Source: Nitrospira sp. | GTDB taxonomy: Bacteria; Nitrospirota; Nitrospiria; Nitrospirales; Nitrospiraceae | DNA: 64,000 nucleotides | Reading direction: 5' to 3' | NCBI GenBank assembly: GCA_030123625.1 | Contig: CP126121.1 | Coordinates: 4,194,179-4,258,178, forward strand | Shown: one piece after another, positions 52,329 through 61,554 of the stretch | How positions within the stretch are numbered: the stretch's first letter is position 1 | Layout: each line of letters starts with the position of its first letter | Program-made: the position numbers and the translations under genes | Notes under the pieces: model-generated | Told to the model about the DNA's origin: nothing | Database searches by the model: none | What the model saw: the letters and a program-made list of their open reading frames with translations, nothing else

Positions 52329-54314
52329 GTGCCTTCGGACCGAAGTCGTGTTCTTCAACAAGCTCAGCTCCTGGCATCCCGCGGACAGTACGAAGCGGCC
52401 ATAGCTGAATGGAAGAGGTTGGCCTCAGAAACCCCTGCTGACGGCACCATTCACAATACAATCGGTGATTTGCAATTGAAGCGAAACGCTCCAGGGGAAG
52501 CCGCCTCTGCGTTCTTGCAGGCTGCTTCAGCCTTCCGGGCCGAAGGCGCCACCCTTAAGGCCATTGCTGCCTTTAAAAAAGCCCTTAAATGCGATCCCTC
52601 TCGATACGAAGTTTATCGCCACCTTGGAGACCTGAATGTTGAACGCGGACTCATCAGTAGTGCGGTCCAGGATTACCTCACCCTAGGGAAGTACTATCTG
52701 AAAGAACGTCGAGGAAAAGACGCGCTTGAAATCTACAAGAAGATCGTCCTCCAAGATCCATCGAATCTCGACGCCCAGCAGCGCGTCGCCGAACTCTGTG
52801 TCCAGGAAAACCAACAGGATGAAGCCACCAAAGTGTATCTCCAGTTGGGACGTGAACGATCGGCGCAAGGGCGATACGATGAGGCAAAAGACGCGTATCT
52901 CGCCGTACTCAGGATCGATCCGGCGAACAACGAGGCGGTTCAGTTTGTGGAGAGCATAAAGAAAGGTGGAACCGGGTCGATCAAAACGGTCAAACCAGGA
53001 TCCGCCGTACCGATGCAGAAACCGTCCGAACCGGTCGACTTACTGGCTGAGGCCGTTCGTCGCATTGACGAAAAGCAGTATGCCGGCGCCGAAGCGATTC
53101 TGAACCAAATGCTCACACGGGAACCAGGGAACCCCCAAGTCTGTCAACTCCTGGCTCGGCTTCATTTGCAACGCGGTGATGTGCAAGTGGCATTGGGGGA
53201 ATATCGCTTCTTGGCCGGGGCGGCGTTAAGGGCACATGACCTGACTCTTGCTGAATCGCTGATTCAGGAATTCTTGTCCGCTGACCCAAACTCCGTTCCC
53301 TTGCTGGAACTGAATGGAGAACTGTACGAAGAAAAAGGCGATAACGGAGGAGCCGCACTGCAGTATGCAAAGGCCATCGAACTCTTGTTGGAGCATCCAG
53401 AGCCCGGCATGGAAAGCCTGCACGAAGAGCTTTTCGAAAAGGTACGGTCGCTGTCCGGTGATGCAGGCTTGGTGAATCGTCTGGCGGCAAGGATGAAAGG
53501 AGAGTCTACGGTCGATCGGATCGAATCTGCTCAGAATGCTTCTGAGGCGGGGACGCCGCCGAATCTCGTCCATCCGATATTAGCGGATGATGGATCACTG
53601 GAAACTGGTTCTGACGGTATTCAGGCAGTCCATTCACATGGCCGGATGAGGGACGATCGAGAGTGTTCGCCGGCAGATGCGGAGCCAGACGACGGCGGCC
53701 TGTTTACGAAGGACAATGGCCGGCGTCAAACCGGCGTCGAGTCGGTGAAGACTGCATCAAGTGGAAAAGTATCCGCATCACAAACACGCGACGTGCACAA
53801 AGCCGAAGGTCACGCATCACCCGTTGCCCATCCAACCGAGTTTGCGTCTGGCCCCGCTTCAACCGGATCGGCAATCCTCAGTGAACCAGCCGTTGCTTCG
53901 TCGACAAAAGCATCGGCTGCGCCGCCCGACTACGAAGCGCACTATACCTTAGGGGTGGCATACAAAAACATGGGATTGTACGAAGAGGCAAAGGAAGAAT
54001 TTCAGGTGTCGATGAACAGTGACTCGTTTTATCTCGATTCGGCGCTGATAACTGCGGTCTGCCTCAAAGAGGAACGGCACATCGCCCAGGCGATTCAGGA
54101 ATTGGAGACCGTCATGGCCGATCCGCGGTGCCAAGGTGCGAAGGCGCAAGCCATTCGCTATGAGTTGGGCTTACTCTATGAAGCGGAGGAACAGTGGGAA
54201 AAGGCCGCTCACGCATTTGGGTCTATTCCTTCGTTTCATGACGTCCCTGAGCGACTGGCAACCCTCAGGAATCGGCGAGTGGGAAGGGAAGCCGGTTTTC
54301 GATATGCCTCATAG
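52329..54314 (+). CDS. TPR-repeat protein (661 aa)
   Basis: The gene starts at GTG, with GAGGAGG nine bases before. Tetratricopeptide repeats fill residues about 5-210 (for example ARGQYEAAIAEWKRLA, YYLKERRGKDALEIYKKI, GRYDEAKDAYLAVLRIDP) and continue through about 340. A low-complexity linker follows (about 400-530), then another TPR pair near 535-600 (YTLGVAYKNMGLYEEAKEEF). There is no signal peptide, so it is probably a cytosolic scaffold. No catalytic domain is seen. Its partner is unknown. Confidence 0.85.
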   Translation: MPSDRSRVLQQAQLLASRGQYEAAIAEWKRLASETPADGTIHNTIGDLQLKRNAPGEAASAFLQAASAFRAEGATLKAIAAFKKALKCDPSRYEVYRHLGDLNVERGLISSAVQDYLTLGKYYLKERRGKDALEIYKKIVLQDPSNLDAQQRVAELCVQENQQDEATKVYLQLGRERSAQGRYDEAKDAYLAVLRIDPANNEAVQFVESIKKGGTGSIKTVKPGSAVPMQKPSEPVDLLAEAVRRIDEKQYAGAEAILNQMLTREPGNPQVCQLLARLHLQRGDVQVALGEYRFLAGAALRAHDLTLAESLIQEFLSADPNSVPLLELNGELYEEKGDNGGAALQYAKAIELLLEHPEPGMESLHEELFEKVRSLSGDAGLVNRLAARMKGESTVDRIESAQNASEAGTPPNLVHPILADDGSLETGSDGIQAVHSHGRMRDDRECSPADAEPDDGGLFTKDNGRRQTGVESVKTASSGKVSASQTRDVHKAEGHASPVAHPTEFASGPASTGSAILSEPAVASSTKASAAPPDYEAHYTLGVAYKNMGLYEEAKEEFQVSMNSDSFYLDSALITAVCLKEERHIAQAIQELETVMADPRCQGAKAQAIRYELGLLYEAEEQWEKAAHAFGSIPSFHDVPERLATLRNRRVGREAGFRYAS

Positions 54315-54349
54315 GACTCAGCCGCATTTCCAACATATCTGAGTTCACC

Positions 54350-55306
54350 TTAGTTCACCTGATTCGGTGCCGGTCGGCCTCCCAATACAGCTGCAATATT
54401 ATCGAGACAAATAAGTCCCATACGGACACGGGTCTCGAGTGTGGCTGATCCCAGATGAGGAAGAAGGATCACGTTTGGCAGAGACACCAACCGAACGGGA
54501 ACAACCGGTTCATACTCGTAGACATCAAGGCCGGCTCCTGCGATGGTTTTTGTCTCAAGTGCCGACATCAAGGCGGCTTCGTCGATGACCGGGCCGCGCG
54601 ATGTGTTGATGAGAAAGGCGGTCGGCTTCATCAGGCCAAGCCTACGCCGGTCGATGAGATGACGAGTGGCCTCGGTGAGCGGAACATGAAGCGAAACAAC
54701 ATCAGACTCCGCGAGTACGTCATCGAGAGGGCGCCGAGTCCATGAGACGCCGGGCGGGCTGGGAACGCTGTGACGGCCTGCATAGATCACCGGCATCCGA
54801 AACCCAACCGCTCGTTGCGCGACCGCTTGTCCGATCCGCCCCATGCCGATGATTCCCAACGTCTTCCCTGACACATCGGCACCCAGCATCTGTGTCGGGG
54901 TCCATCCCGGCCAGTGACCGGTTCGAACCCAGGCATCTCCTTCAACAACCCGCCTCGGCAACGCGAGCAATAGAGCCCAGGTCAGGTCAGCGGTGGCATC
55001 GGTCAGCACATCCGGTGTATTGGTCACGATGATGCCGCGCTGAGCTGCGGCAGGAAGATCGATATTGTTGTAGCCCACCGCATAGTTGGCGATGATTTTC
55101 AATTTCGTCGCGTGGGACAACACTGATGCATCGATACGATCCGTCAGCGTACAGATAACCGCATGCGCCTCGGCGAAACCACGGCGCAGCTCTTCCTCCG
55201 TCGGTGACCCATCTGTCGGTTCGGTCAGCATCCGATACTGTCTGGGAATTGCATCCAGCACCGGTTGAGGCAACAGGCGGGTAATATATAAGGTCGGACG
55301 CTCCAT
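54350..55306 (-). CDS. 2-Hydroxyacid dehydrogenase (glyoxylate/hydroxypyruvate reductase type)
   Basis: From the ATG at 55306 the protein is 318 residues and begins ERPTLYITRLLP like GhrB-type enzymes; an ATG nine codons upstream is also possible. The NAD(P) site is GIIGMGRIGQ. The catalytic set comprises Arg in NTSRGPVID, Glu in YEYEP and His in LLPHLGSAT. It should reduce glyoxylate or hydroxypyruvate, or run the reverse reaction. It diverges from the fused oxidase gene at 55395, which probably handles a related 2-hydroxy acid. Confidence 0.9.
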   Translation of the reverse strand: MERPTLYITRLLPQPVLDAIPRQYRMLTEPTDGSPTEEELRRGFAEAHAVICTLTDRIDASVLSHATKLKIIANYAVGYNNIDLPAAAQRGIIVTNTPDVLTDATADLTWALLLALPRRVVEGDAWVRTGHWPGWTPTQMLGADVSGKTLGIIGMGRIGQAVAQRAVGFRMPVIYAGRHSVPSPPGVSWTRRPLDDVLAESDVVSLHVPLTEATRHLIDRRRLGLMKPTAFLINTSRGPVIDEAALMSALETKTIAGAGLDVYEYEPVVPVRLVSLPNVILLPHLGSATLETRVRMGLICLDNIAAVLGGRPAPNQVN

Positions 55307-55394
55307 GGAAGCTGTCCATTGTAGGGGATTCATCGGCGACCGACAACGGCCCTGGTGCTTCGAAGAACCTCTGAGCTAAGATGCATGATTATTT

Positions 55395-58232
55395 ATGACG
55401 GCTTCATCGACATTGATCTTACCGACGAGAACTCACCCAGTCGCCCGTGATCTTCGCGCGCTGCTGGGAGCCGAGAAAGTCAAGGACGACGTGCCGACGG
55501 TCACGGCCTATGCCGTGGATGCCAGTATCTATCGGATTCCTCCGCAGGCGGTCGTCCTTGTTGAGTCAGAAGACGACATCGCTACGACCGTCGGCTATGC
55601 CGTATCACGAGGTATTCCACTCACGCCTCGGGCGGCCGGCACGAACCTCACCGGTTCCGCCATCGGCTCAGGCATCATTCTCGACGTATCGCATCTGAAT
55701 CGAATCCTTGAAGTAAATCGGGAAGAGAGATGGGCCAGGGTGCAGCCGGGAATCGTGCTGGCCGAATTGAATAAACAGCTCAGCTTGCAGGGGTTGTTGT
55801 TCGGGCCGGACCCGTCGAGCGGGGACATGTGCAAGCTGGGCGGCATGGTGGCCAATAATTCTTCGGGACCGCACACGCTTCGTTACGGGTCGGTAAAGGA
55901 CAACGTTCAAAGTCTTCGGCTTTGCCTCACCTCGTCCTCCTGGATCGAGGCGCGATCCTATGCACTCGATGATCCGGCGCTTGAGCGCCTCCTGACGACA
56001 GTGCCGGCCCTGCGAGACGTCCTGATAATGACACAAGCCCATGCGGAACTCATTGCCGCGAAGCGGCCTACGGTCAGCAAAAATAGTTGCGGGTACAATC
56101 TCTTTGGGCTGGCCAGTGGGCTCGCGCGAGGCTCGTTCGATCTCCAGAAGTTGTTCGTCGGGAGCGAAGGGACGCTGGGTGTGGTGAGTGAAGCCAGGCT
56201 CACATTGGTCGACAAGCCCAAGGCCACGATGACCGCGCTCATTCACTTTCAGAGTCTCGAAGAAGTCGGCGAGGCCGTGCCTCAGCTCCTGATGCTCCAA
56301 CCCAGCGCCCTGGAGGTCATGGATGCCAATACGCTCAACTTAATAGGTCGAGAGAAGCACGGCATCCCGGCTGATGCGGCGGCCACGTTGCTGGTCGAGC
56401 TGGACGCTGATTCACTCGAGACCGATCTCTGTGAGCGGGCCGAAGCCATGGCCGCCCTCTGTCGGTCTTACAAGCTCGCGTCGGAGCCGACACTCGCGTT
56501 CGATGCCGAACGGCGTGAGCAACTCTGGAAAGCGCGGAAGGCGCTGTATCCGACGCTCTACCGCTTCGATCCGAAGAAGAAGCCCATTAATTTTGTCGAT
56601 GATGTCGTCGTGCCGGCGGGACGCATCAGCGAGCTGATCCGATACCTGGAGGACTTTTTTGAAGGGCAGCGAGTGCCGGTGGCGATCTTCGGTCATATTG
56701 GAAACGGGAACGCACACATCGTCCCCCTGTTGGACGTGAACGATCGCGGCGATTTCGCAAAGATGGTGAGCGCCTATCGGGACATCCATACGACCGTCCT
56801 GAATCGTTTCGATGGGTCGATCTGTGGCGAACATGGCGACGGCCGTGTCCGTGCCGAGTTCGTCAAAGAGATGTTCGGCGAAGAACTGTACGATCTCTTC
56901 GTTCAAGTCAAAAAATCGTTCGACCCGGGCAACGTGCTCAATCCCGGCATCAAGCTGAGCGGGGCCTCGTTTACCGATCATATTGACTACACCAGACTCT
57001 CCAAATCCTGCGCCACCTGTGCCAAATGCAACTCCGTCTGTCCGGTGTATGATGTCTTTCAATCCGAGGACATGAGTTCACGAGGTTGGTTTGAGATCGT
57101 CACGGCGAAGGATTACAGCTATCTCAATTCCAAACGGGTGGTGGAGGCCTGCCTGAACTGCAAATCCTGCCGTACCATCTGTCCGGCCGGTGTGGACGTG
57201 TCCGACCTGATTCTGCAGAAACGGGCAGAGCATCCGAACCGGTTAGCCGGGTGGATATTCAGGCAACAAGCGAAGGGAACAGCCTTTGAATCGTTCTTGC
57301 GGTTCCTGGGCGGTACACAAAGAATCTGGGATCGCCCATTCATAAGACGGCTGCTCGAACAGATCACGACACCGATCATGAAGGCCTTGGCCCCGACGGC
57401 ACGCTTGCCGCACGACCTCATGCTGCCGAAACTGGCTCCACGACACTTGCGCGAACGGTATGCGCATTTGATTCCTAATGGAACCGACGCATCGCCGAGC
57501 CGTTCGGTGGCTTATTTTCATGGCTGCGCCGCCAATTATTTCGATGATGGAGTGGGGGACGCCGTCATGGAGGTGTTGAAGAAACATGGGGTAGAGCCCG
57601 CCCTGCCGCCTCAACGCTGCTCGGGAACTCCGATTCAAACCTATGGACACGTCGATCTTGTTCGTGACGGAGCGCGATATAATATCCGGTCGTTGACTCC
57701 GTATGAGACGATCGTGACCGGCTGTGCCTCTTGCACGCTGATGTTGAAAGACTATCCGGCACTTTTCCCAGAAGGAAGCGAACGGCAGCAAGCCGAAGAA
57801 CTCGCCAAGAAAGTGGTGCATATTTCGGAATTCGTCGCCCGCTCGCCGCAGCATCCTCCTATGGCCAAAGTGGAAGGAACGACGAAACGCGTCACCTATC
57901 ATTCATCCTGCCATCTGCGGGCGGCCGGAGTGACAAAAGAGCCTCGACAAGTGCTGTCGTCCTTGCCCGGTGTCGACTTCGTGGAGATGCAGGATGCCGA
58001 CCGTTGTGCCGGTGGTGCGGGCACCTACCTCATAAAAGACTACGACACGTCACAAAAGATCTTCGACCGCAAGGCGCGCGCGATTGCACAAGCCGATGCG
58101 AACGTGGTCGCCACCAGTTGTCCGGCCTGCATGATTCAACTCAAGAACGGAGTGGGGGACTCGGTACAGGTTCAGCATATCGCCCAACTGCTGAAAGAAG
58201 CTTATCAGGCGGCAGAACGCGAGCGAAGCTGA
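55395..58232 (+). CDS. Fused FAD-linked 2-hydroxyacid oxidase / Fe-S subunit (GlcD-GlcF-like)
   Basis: The 945-residue protein joins two units. Residues 1-530 are a VAO-type FAD domain (PRAAGTNLTGSAIGSGI, GSEGTLGVVSEARLTL, FGHIGNGNAHI and EHGDGRVRAEF). From 530 onward lie two ferredoxin clusters (CATCAKCNSVCP and CLNCKSCRTICP) and then CCG-type repeats (HGCAANYFDDG, RCSGTPIQTYG, SSCHLRAAG and DRCAGGAGTY). Such fusions oxidise glycolate, D-lactate or D-2-hydroxyglutarate and pass electrons to quinone. The first CCG repeat has lost some of its cysteines. The divergent dehydrogenase next door suggests glycolate-glyoxylate turnover; the exact substrate is not certain. Confidence 0.88.
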   Translation: MTASSTLILPTRTHPVARDLRALLGAEKVKDDVPTVTAYAVDASIYRIPPQAVVLVESEDDIATTVGYAVSRGIPLTPRAAGTNLTGSAIGSGIILDVSHLNRILEVNREERWARVQPGIVLAELNKQLSLQGLLFGPDPSSGDMCKLGGMVANNSSGPHTLRYGSVKDNVQSLRLCLTSSSWIEARSYALDDPALERLLTTVPALRDVLIMTQAHAELIAAKRPTVSKNSCGYNLFGLASGLARGSFDLQKLFVGSEGTLGVVSEARLTLVDKPKATMTALIHFQSLEEVGEAVPQLLMLQPSALEVMDANTLNLIGREKHGIPADAAATLLVELDADSLETDLCERAEAMAALCRSYKLASEPTLAFDAERREQLWKARKALYPTLYRFDPKKKPINFVDDVVVPAGRISELIRYLEDFFEGQRVPVAIFGHIGNGNAHIVPLLDVNDRGDFAKMVSAYRDIHTTVLNRFDGSICGEHGDGRVRAEFVKEMFGEELYDLFVQVKKSFDPGNVLNPGIKLSGASFTDHIDYTRLSKSCATCAKCNSVCPVYDVFQSEDMSSRGWFEIVTAKDYSYLNSKRVVEACLNCKSCRTICPAGVDVSDLILQKRAEHPNRLAGWIFRQQAKGTAFESFLRFLGGTQRIWDRPFIRRLLEQITTPIMKALAPTARLPHDLMLPKLAPRHLRERYAHLIPNGTDASPSRSVAYFHGCAANYFDDGVGDAVMEVLKKHGVEPALPPQRCSGTPIQTYGHVDLVRDGARYNIRSLTPYETIVTGCASCTLMLKDYPALFPEGSERQQAEELAKKVVHISEFVARSPQHPPMAKVEGTTKRVTYHSSCHLRAAGVTKEPRQVLSSLPGVDFVEMQDADRCAGGAGTYLIKDYDTSQKIFDRKARAIAQADANVVATSCPACMIQLKNGVGDSVQVQHIAQLLKEAYQAAERERS

Positions 58233-58312
58233 GTCCATTCTCGCTGATCATGTAGAGTATGCACCACGCTTCCGGCGAGGCGAGGTAGTCGATTCACTCA
58301 ATAGAGGATTCA

Positions 58313-58591
58313 ATGGTTTCGGTACAAATTTTTGGCCAAACATTGCGTGCGGTTGTCGATGAAAGTGAGCTGGATGTGCCGGCTAGCGGCGTGACCACTG
58401 TGAAACAATTCATTGAGGCAAACCAGGCGCAACTGGGTGGGCTGCTTCAATACATCAAGAGCCGCGAAGCACTCATTACGATCAACAAGAAGATCGGGTC
58501 GGAAGATTCGCCCGTCCGGGATGGCGACGTTGTCAAGTTCTCGTTTCAATCCCGTACCACCTACGACGGCACCCGCGATATTCCTACGTGA
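58313..58591 (+). CDS. MoaD/ThiS-like beta-grasp protein without terminal GG
   Basis: The 92-residue protein has a ubiquitin-like pattern: VSVQIFGQTLRAVVD, a helix TVKQFIEANQAQLGGLLQYI, ALITINKKI and the loop SPVRDGDVVKFSF, which matches the 'L.dGDeV...' strand of ThiS and MoaD. True sulfur carriers end in Gly-Gly; this one continues past the barrel and ends RDIPT. It may be a regulatory relative or a carrier that needs trimming. AGAGGA precedes the ATG. It sits about 80 bases after the oxidase gene. Confidence 0.65.
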   Translation: MVSVQIFGQTLRAVVDESELDVPASGVTTVKQFIEANQAQLGGLLQYIKSREALITINKKIGSEDSPVRDGDVVKFSFQSRTTYDGTRDIPT

Positions 58592-58735
58592 ATACTCGTC
58601 TTTAACTATTCAAGCGACTTAAGTGATTCGGGCTTCGCCCCCGCCACATATCAGCAACACACTCACAGCAATTCTTATTTATATAACATCCCCTTGCATC
58701 ATTCTATTTTGCTTGAGAACATATCTGTACAGGCT

Positions 58736-59617
58736 ATGAGTAACGGAAAGACGCGAGAGGAAAGTGGGACGAGATGGCGCTGCTGCCGGCTATGGTGTCT
58801 CGCTGTAATCTCAGTAGTCCTGGCAGGCTGCTCTTTCACCACGACGGCCTATCGGTACGCCGACCGAATCATCCTCTGGAAGCTCGATCACTACTTTGAC
58901 CTGAATATCCATCAGCGCCATGATGTGGCACAACGCCTCGCCCCTTTACTTGACAGGCATCGGCACGAAGCTTTGCCGGAGTATGAAACGTTCCTCCGAG
59001 AGATCGGTCAACGAGTCGAACGAGGGCTCACCGGTTCTGATATCGACTGGGCCTATGCCACCTATGATCGTCTGCGCACGGACCTCTTTGAGCGTGTCGT
59101 GGCCGACAGCGGGGTCTTCCTCGCCTCCATTGATGCTCGGCAAGTGCATACCTTCGAATCGGCGTTGGAGAAGGACAATGCCAAAGCCACGCACCTCATT
59201 CAGACACCTGCGACGGAGCGGCTCAAAGAAAGGGCTCAGACCACCCTGGAGTTGGCAAAAGACTGGCTGGGTCGGTTGACCAAAGAGCAGCAGGCACAGA
59301 TCCGCGAGCGGAGCCTCACGCTTCCCGATGTGGAACCGATGTGGATCGCCTATCAGCAGCAACGCCGGCAGGAGCTCGTGACCCTCCTCCATCGGCCCAG
59401 GACTCCCGAACAGATCTCCCGAGAACTTCGCTCCATGTTCGTGTACCACGATCAGACTGCGCCCCAGTCTTATCAAAATGCGGTCCGACAAATGCGCGAG
59501 AATGCCAAGGTCATGGCCCTGGCCATCGATCAGCGCATGACTCCCGACCAACGCCGCCACACCGTCCAGAAACTCCAACGGCTCATCGACCAAGTGCACG
59601 ACCTCCAGGCCGGGTAG
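58736..59617 (+). CDS. DUF6279-family lipoprotein
   Basis: The 293-residue protein has a lipoprotein signal with lipobox VLAGC near residue 32. A segment typical of DUF6279 follows (YRYADRIILWKLDHYFDLNIHQR). The mature part is nearly all helix and rich in Arg and Gln. The family's role is unknown; it is probably anchored in the outer membrane facing the periplasm. The start is the ATG at 58736, with a weak AGG before it. Confidence 0.75.
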   Translation: MSNGKTREESGTRWRCCRLWCLAVISVVLAGCSFTTTAYRYADRIILWKLDHYFDLNIHQRHDVAQRLAPLLDRHRHEALPEYETFLREIGQRVERGLTGSDIDWAYATYDRLRTDLFERVVADSGVFLASIDARQVHTFESALEKDNAKATHLIQTPATERLKERAQTTLELAKDWLGRLTKEQQAQIRERSLTLPDVEPMWIAYQQQRRQELVTLLHRPRTPEQISRELRSMFVYHDQTAPQSYQNAVRQMRENAKVMALAIDQRMTPDQRRHTVQKLQRLIDQVHDLQAG

Positions 59618-59762
59618 CCTTTAGCCTTACGGTTTCGAGAAGCACCCCTCGAACGGTTGGTGACGTAAATCCTACCGCGGGTGACCTTCGGACAATTGGA
59701 TCCTGAGGAGCCTTGCCTATCATTCTGAGCGTATTAATACCCATCTTTCTCGCTGATTGCGC

Positions 59763-59791
59763 TTGCCCAGGCTGAAAGCCTGTAGTACAGT
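59763..59791 (+). promoter_or_regulatory. vapBC promoter with an overlapping operator palindrome
   Basis: TTGCCC (59763-59768) and TACAGT (59786-59791) are 17 bases apart. The spacer holds the perfect palindrome CAGGCT-GAA-AGCCTG (59768-59782). Its place over the promoter is what is expected for autorepression by the VapB-VapC complex. Confidence 0.6.
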
Positions 59792-59820
59792 AGCGTCATA
59801 CAAGGTCATGAGGAGAAGTG

Positions 59821-60084
59821 ATGCCGCTTACCGTCCGCGTTGACCAAAAAACTGAACGTTTGATTCAACGGTTGGCTCGCAAAAGGGGCCGGAGCAAGTC
59901 AGAGGTCATTCGAGATGCCATTGGGGTTCTGGCGAAGCAAATTCAAGGAGAGGAGGAGACCGAACGCCCCTATGAAGCAGTTCGAGACTTGATCGGCAGC
60001 ATCCGTGGTGGTCCTTCCGATCTATCAGTGCGAACGGGCGAGCACTTTCGCCGAAAAGTCCATGCCAAGCAGCGCGGGATCTGA
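59821..60084 (+). CDS. vapB: Ribbon-helix-helix antitoxin (VapB-like)
   Basis: The 87-residue protein begins with a ribbon-helix-helix domain (PLTVRVDQKTERLIQRLARKRGRSKSEVIRDAIG). An acidic middle and a C-terminal tail follow that should wrap the toxin. GAGGAG lies seven bases before the ATG. It is followed two bases later by a PIN toxin gene, which fixes its role. It probably represses its own promoter through the palindrome at 59768-59782. Confidence 0.85.
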   Translation: MPLTVRVDQKTERLIQRLARKRGRSKSEVIRDAIGVLAKQIQGEEETERPYEAVRDLIGSIRGGPSDLSVRTGEHFRRKVHAKQRGI

Positions 60085-60086
60085 GC

Positions 60087-60494
60087 ATGATCCTGGTGGA
60101 TGCCGGTCCTCTCATCGCGCTGATCCATGCCGACGACCGGCATCACGAACATTGCGTCGCGGCCTTTCGAGATGTGACGGAACCGCTCGGAACTGTATGG
60201 CCCGTCCTGACGGAGGCGATGTATCTCTTGAATTTCTCCTGGAAGGCGCAGGAGGCGCTGTGGGAAATGCTTGAACGGGGCGTGGTAGCGCTTCTCCCAA
60301 TGGAAAATGAGGAGTTGTCACGGATGAGAGAACTCATGAAGAAATACAAGGATCTCCCCATGGATTTGGCCGATGCCGCCCTGGTGGCCGTCGCCGAACG
60401 AGAAAGGATCCGGCGTATCTTCACCCTCGACCGCCGTGACTTTGAGGTGTATCGACCAGCCAAGCTTGGCCGATTTATATTGCTACCCCATTAA
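60087..60494 (+). CDS. vapC: PIN-domain ribonuclease toxin (VapC-like)
   Basis: The 135-residue protein has the PIN acidic residues: Asp5 in ILVDAGPLIAL, Glu43 in VLTEAMYLL, Asp in LPMDLADAALVAVAE and Asp in IFTLDRRDF. VapC toxins cut specific RNAs, often tRNA or 23S rRNA. The gene is intact with a two-base gap after the antitoxin. All active-site positions are kept, so the pair is likely functional. Confidence 0.88.
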   Translation: MILVDAGPLIALIHADDRHHEHCVAAFRDVTEPLGTVWPVLTEAMYLLNFSWKAQEALWEMLERGVVALLPMENEELSRMRELMKKYKDLPMDLADAALVAVAERERIRRIFTLDRRDFEVYRPAKLGRFILLPH

Positions 60495-60579
60495 CGGTAT
60501 CACGGTAGCCGAGCATTCCATTCCCTCGGACGCAAGAAGATCGTCATGTTGACGGTAGACTTCCCCTCAGTGGCCGATC

Positions 60580-61020
60580 TTGACGATTTCAACGAGGCGG
60601 CAGACGTCTATCCCGCACACAATCGATAATGCTTCTTCCGAACGCACCTGTACTGACACAGCCGCAAGAGGTTGTGATCTGGCTGATCGGCTTGAGGCGA
60701 TGGTCCGTAAGGCGAATCTGCAGGAGAGGATCTGTGTTCTGTTTGTGACGCACATGACGGCGGCCTTGACGACCCAGGAGATCGGGGAAGGGACGGAGCA
60801 GAATCTTTTATAAGTCGTTGAGAAGACAATTCCACACATTCAGTTTCAACATGCGCGTAATCCCGTCCACATCTGGTCGGACATCGCCTCCTCGATTCTT
60901 GGACCATCACTGACGGTGCCGGTGTCAAACGGCAAGCTAGTGTTCAGCACGTGGTAATCGGTGATGCTGGTCAAACTCGACGGCCCGCGAGCGCACGGTG
61001 CACGTGGCGGTGATGCCATG
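60580..61020 (+). pseudogene. YjbQ-family (UPF0047) pseudogene
   Basis: ERICVLFVTHMTAALTTQEI (60718-60780) matches the central part of YjbQ proteins. The C-terminal part follows in another frame: HIWSDIASSILGPSLTVPVSN, then KLVFST and, past a stop, SVMLVKLDGPRARTVHV. There is thus a frameshift near 60815 and a TAA in place of the usual Gln codon after TW at about 60955. The gene cannot make a whole protein. Confidence 0.75.
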
Positions 61021-61141
61021 TTGGTGATACCAGGTACAGACTGATTCATGTCTTCAATTTTAAGATCAAGAGCTGTGTCATTCGCATGACGAAAGGCGGT
61101 TGAAGGATGAGACGATGAGCTGTCTGATGCTGCATAAGAGT

Positions 61142-61181
61142 GGTATGCTACGGCCGTTATGAGGTTTCGGCGGAGCATACC
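61142..61181 (+). promoter_or_regulatory. Inverted repeat overlapping the DUF433 gene start
   Basis: GGTATGCT (61142-61149) and AGCATACC (61174-61181) are exact inverted copies 24 bases apart. The second directly touches the ATG and covers the GGAG ribosome site. It could be an operator for autoregulation or a hairpin that limits translation. Confidence 0.4.
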
Positions 61182-61445
61182 ATGACGACAAGTCGAATCG
61201 AAATGAACGCCAAAGTAATGATGGGCAAGCCTGTTATCCGAGGTACGCGCATTCCCGTTGAACTGATCCTTCGAAAGCTCAGTCAAGGGGCAACCGAAGC
61301 TGATCTCCTCGATGCCTACCCTCGTCTGACCAAAGCCGATATTCAAGCCGCCATCGGCTATGCAGCTGACACCGTGGCACATGAAGAAACGGTGATGGTG
61401 GGTGCTCCCTCCCGCAAGAGAACCAAACGCGGACCTATGCGATAG
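61182..61445 (+). CDS. DUF433 domain protein (antitoxin-like)
   Basis: The 87-residue protein has the DUF433 core: MMGKPVIRGTRIPVELILRKLSQGATEADLLDAYPRL. DUF433 proteins are often encoded before a PIN-like DUF5615 toxin. Here no toxin gene follows; the next 80 bases are non-coding and then a decayed module lies on the other strand. It is therefore an orphan or a remnant. The tail ending SRKRTKRGPMR is basic. Confidence 0.8.
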   Translation: MTTSRIEMNAKVMMGKPVIRGTRIPVELILRKLSQGATEADLLDAYPRLTKADIQAAIGYAADTVAHEETVMVGAPSRKRTKRGPMR

Positions 61446-61473
61446 CGACTGCCACACCGCAGATTTTCGAATT

Positions 61474-61554
61474 TCACCACCCTTGTAGGGTCCTTGCGGA
61501 GAATTGATCGAGATCGCGTTGTGCGTGGGAAAAAAGGAATACTTGGTAGGTCAC
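61474..61554 (-). pseudogene. Truncated RelE/ParE-type toxin
   Basis: A GTG at 61554 overlaps the antitoxin stop (GTGA). The frame begins VTYQVFLFSHAQRDLDQF, which matches the first strand and helix of RelE-like toxins, and then stops after 26 codons. The rest of the fold is missing. Confidence 0.55.

Noticed and set aside
55668-57902. Several 200-residue frames opposite the fused oxidase gene
   Set aside because: All lie inside a gene with complete FAD and Fe-S motifs on the other strand and show no domain pattern of their own.
59641-59740. Short frames between the DUF6279 lipoprotein and vapBC
   Set aside because: They have no ribosome site and end within the vapBC promoter region.
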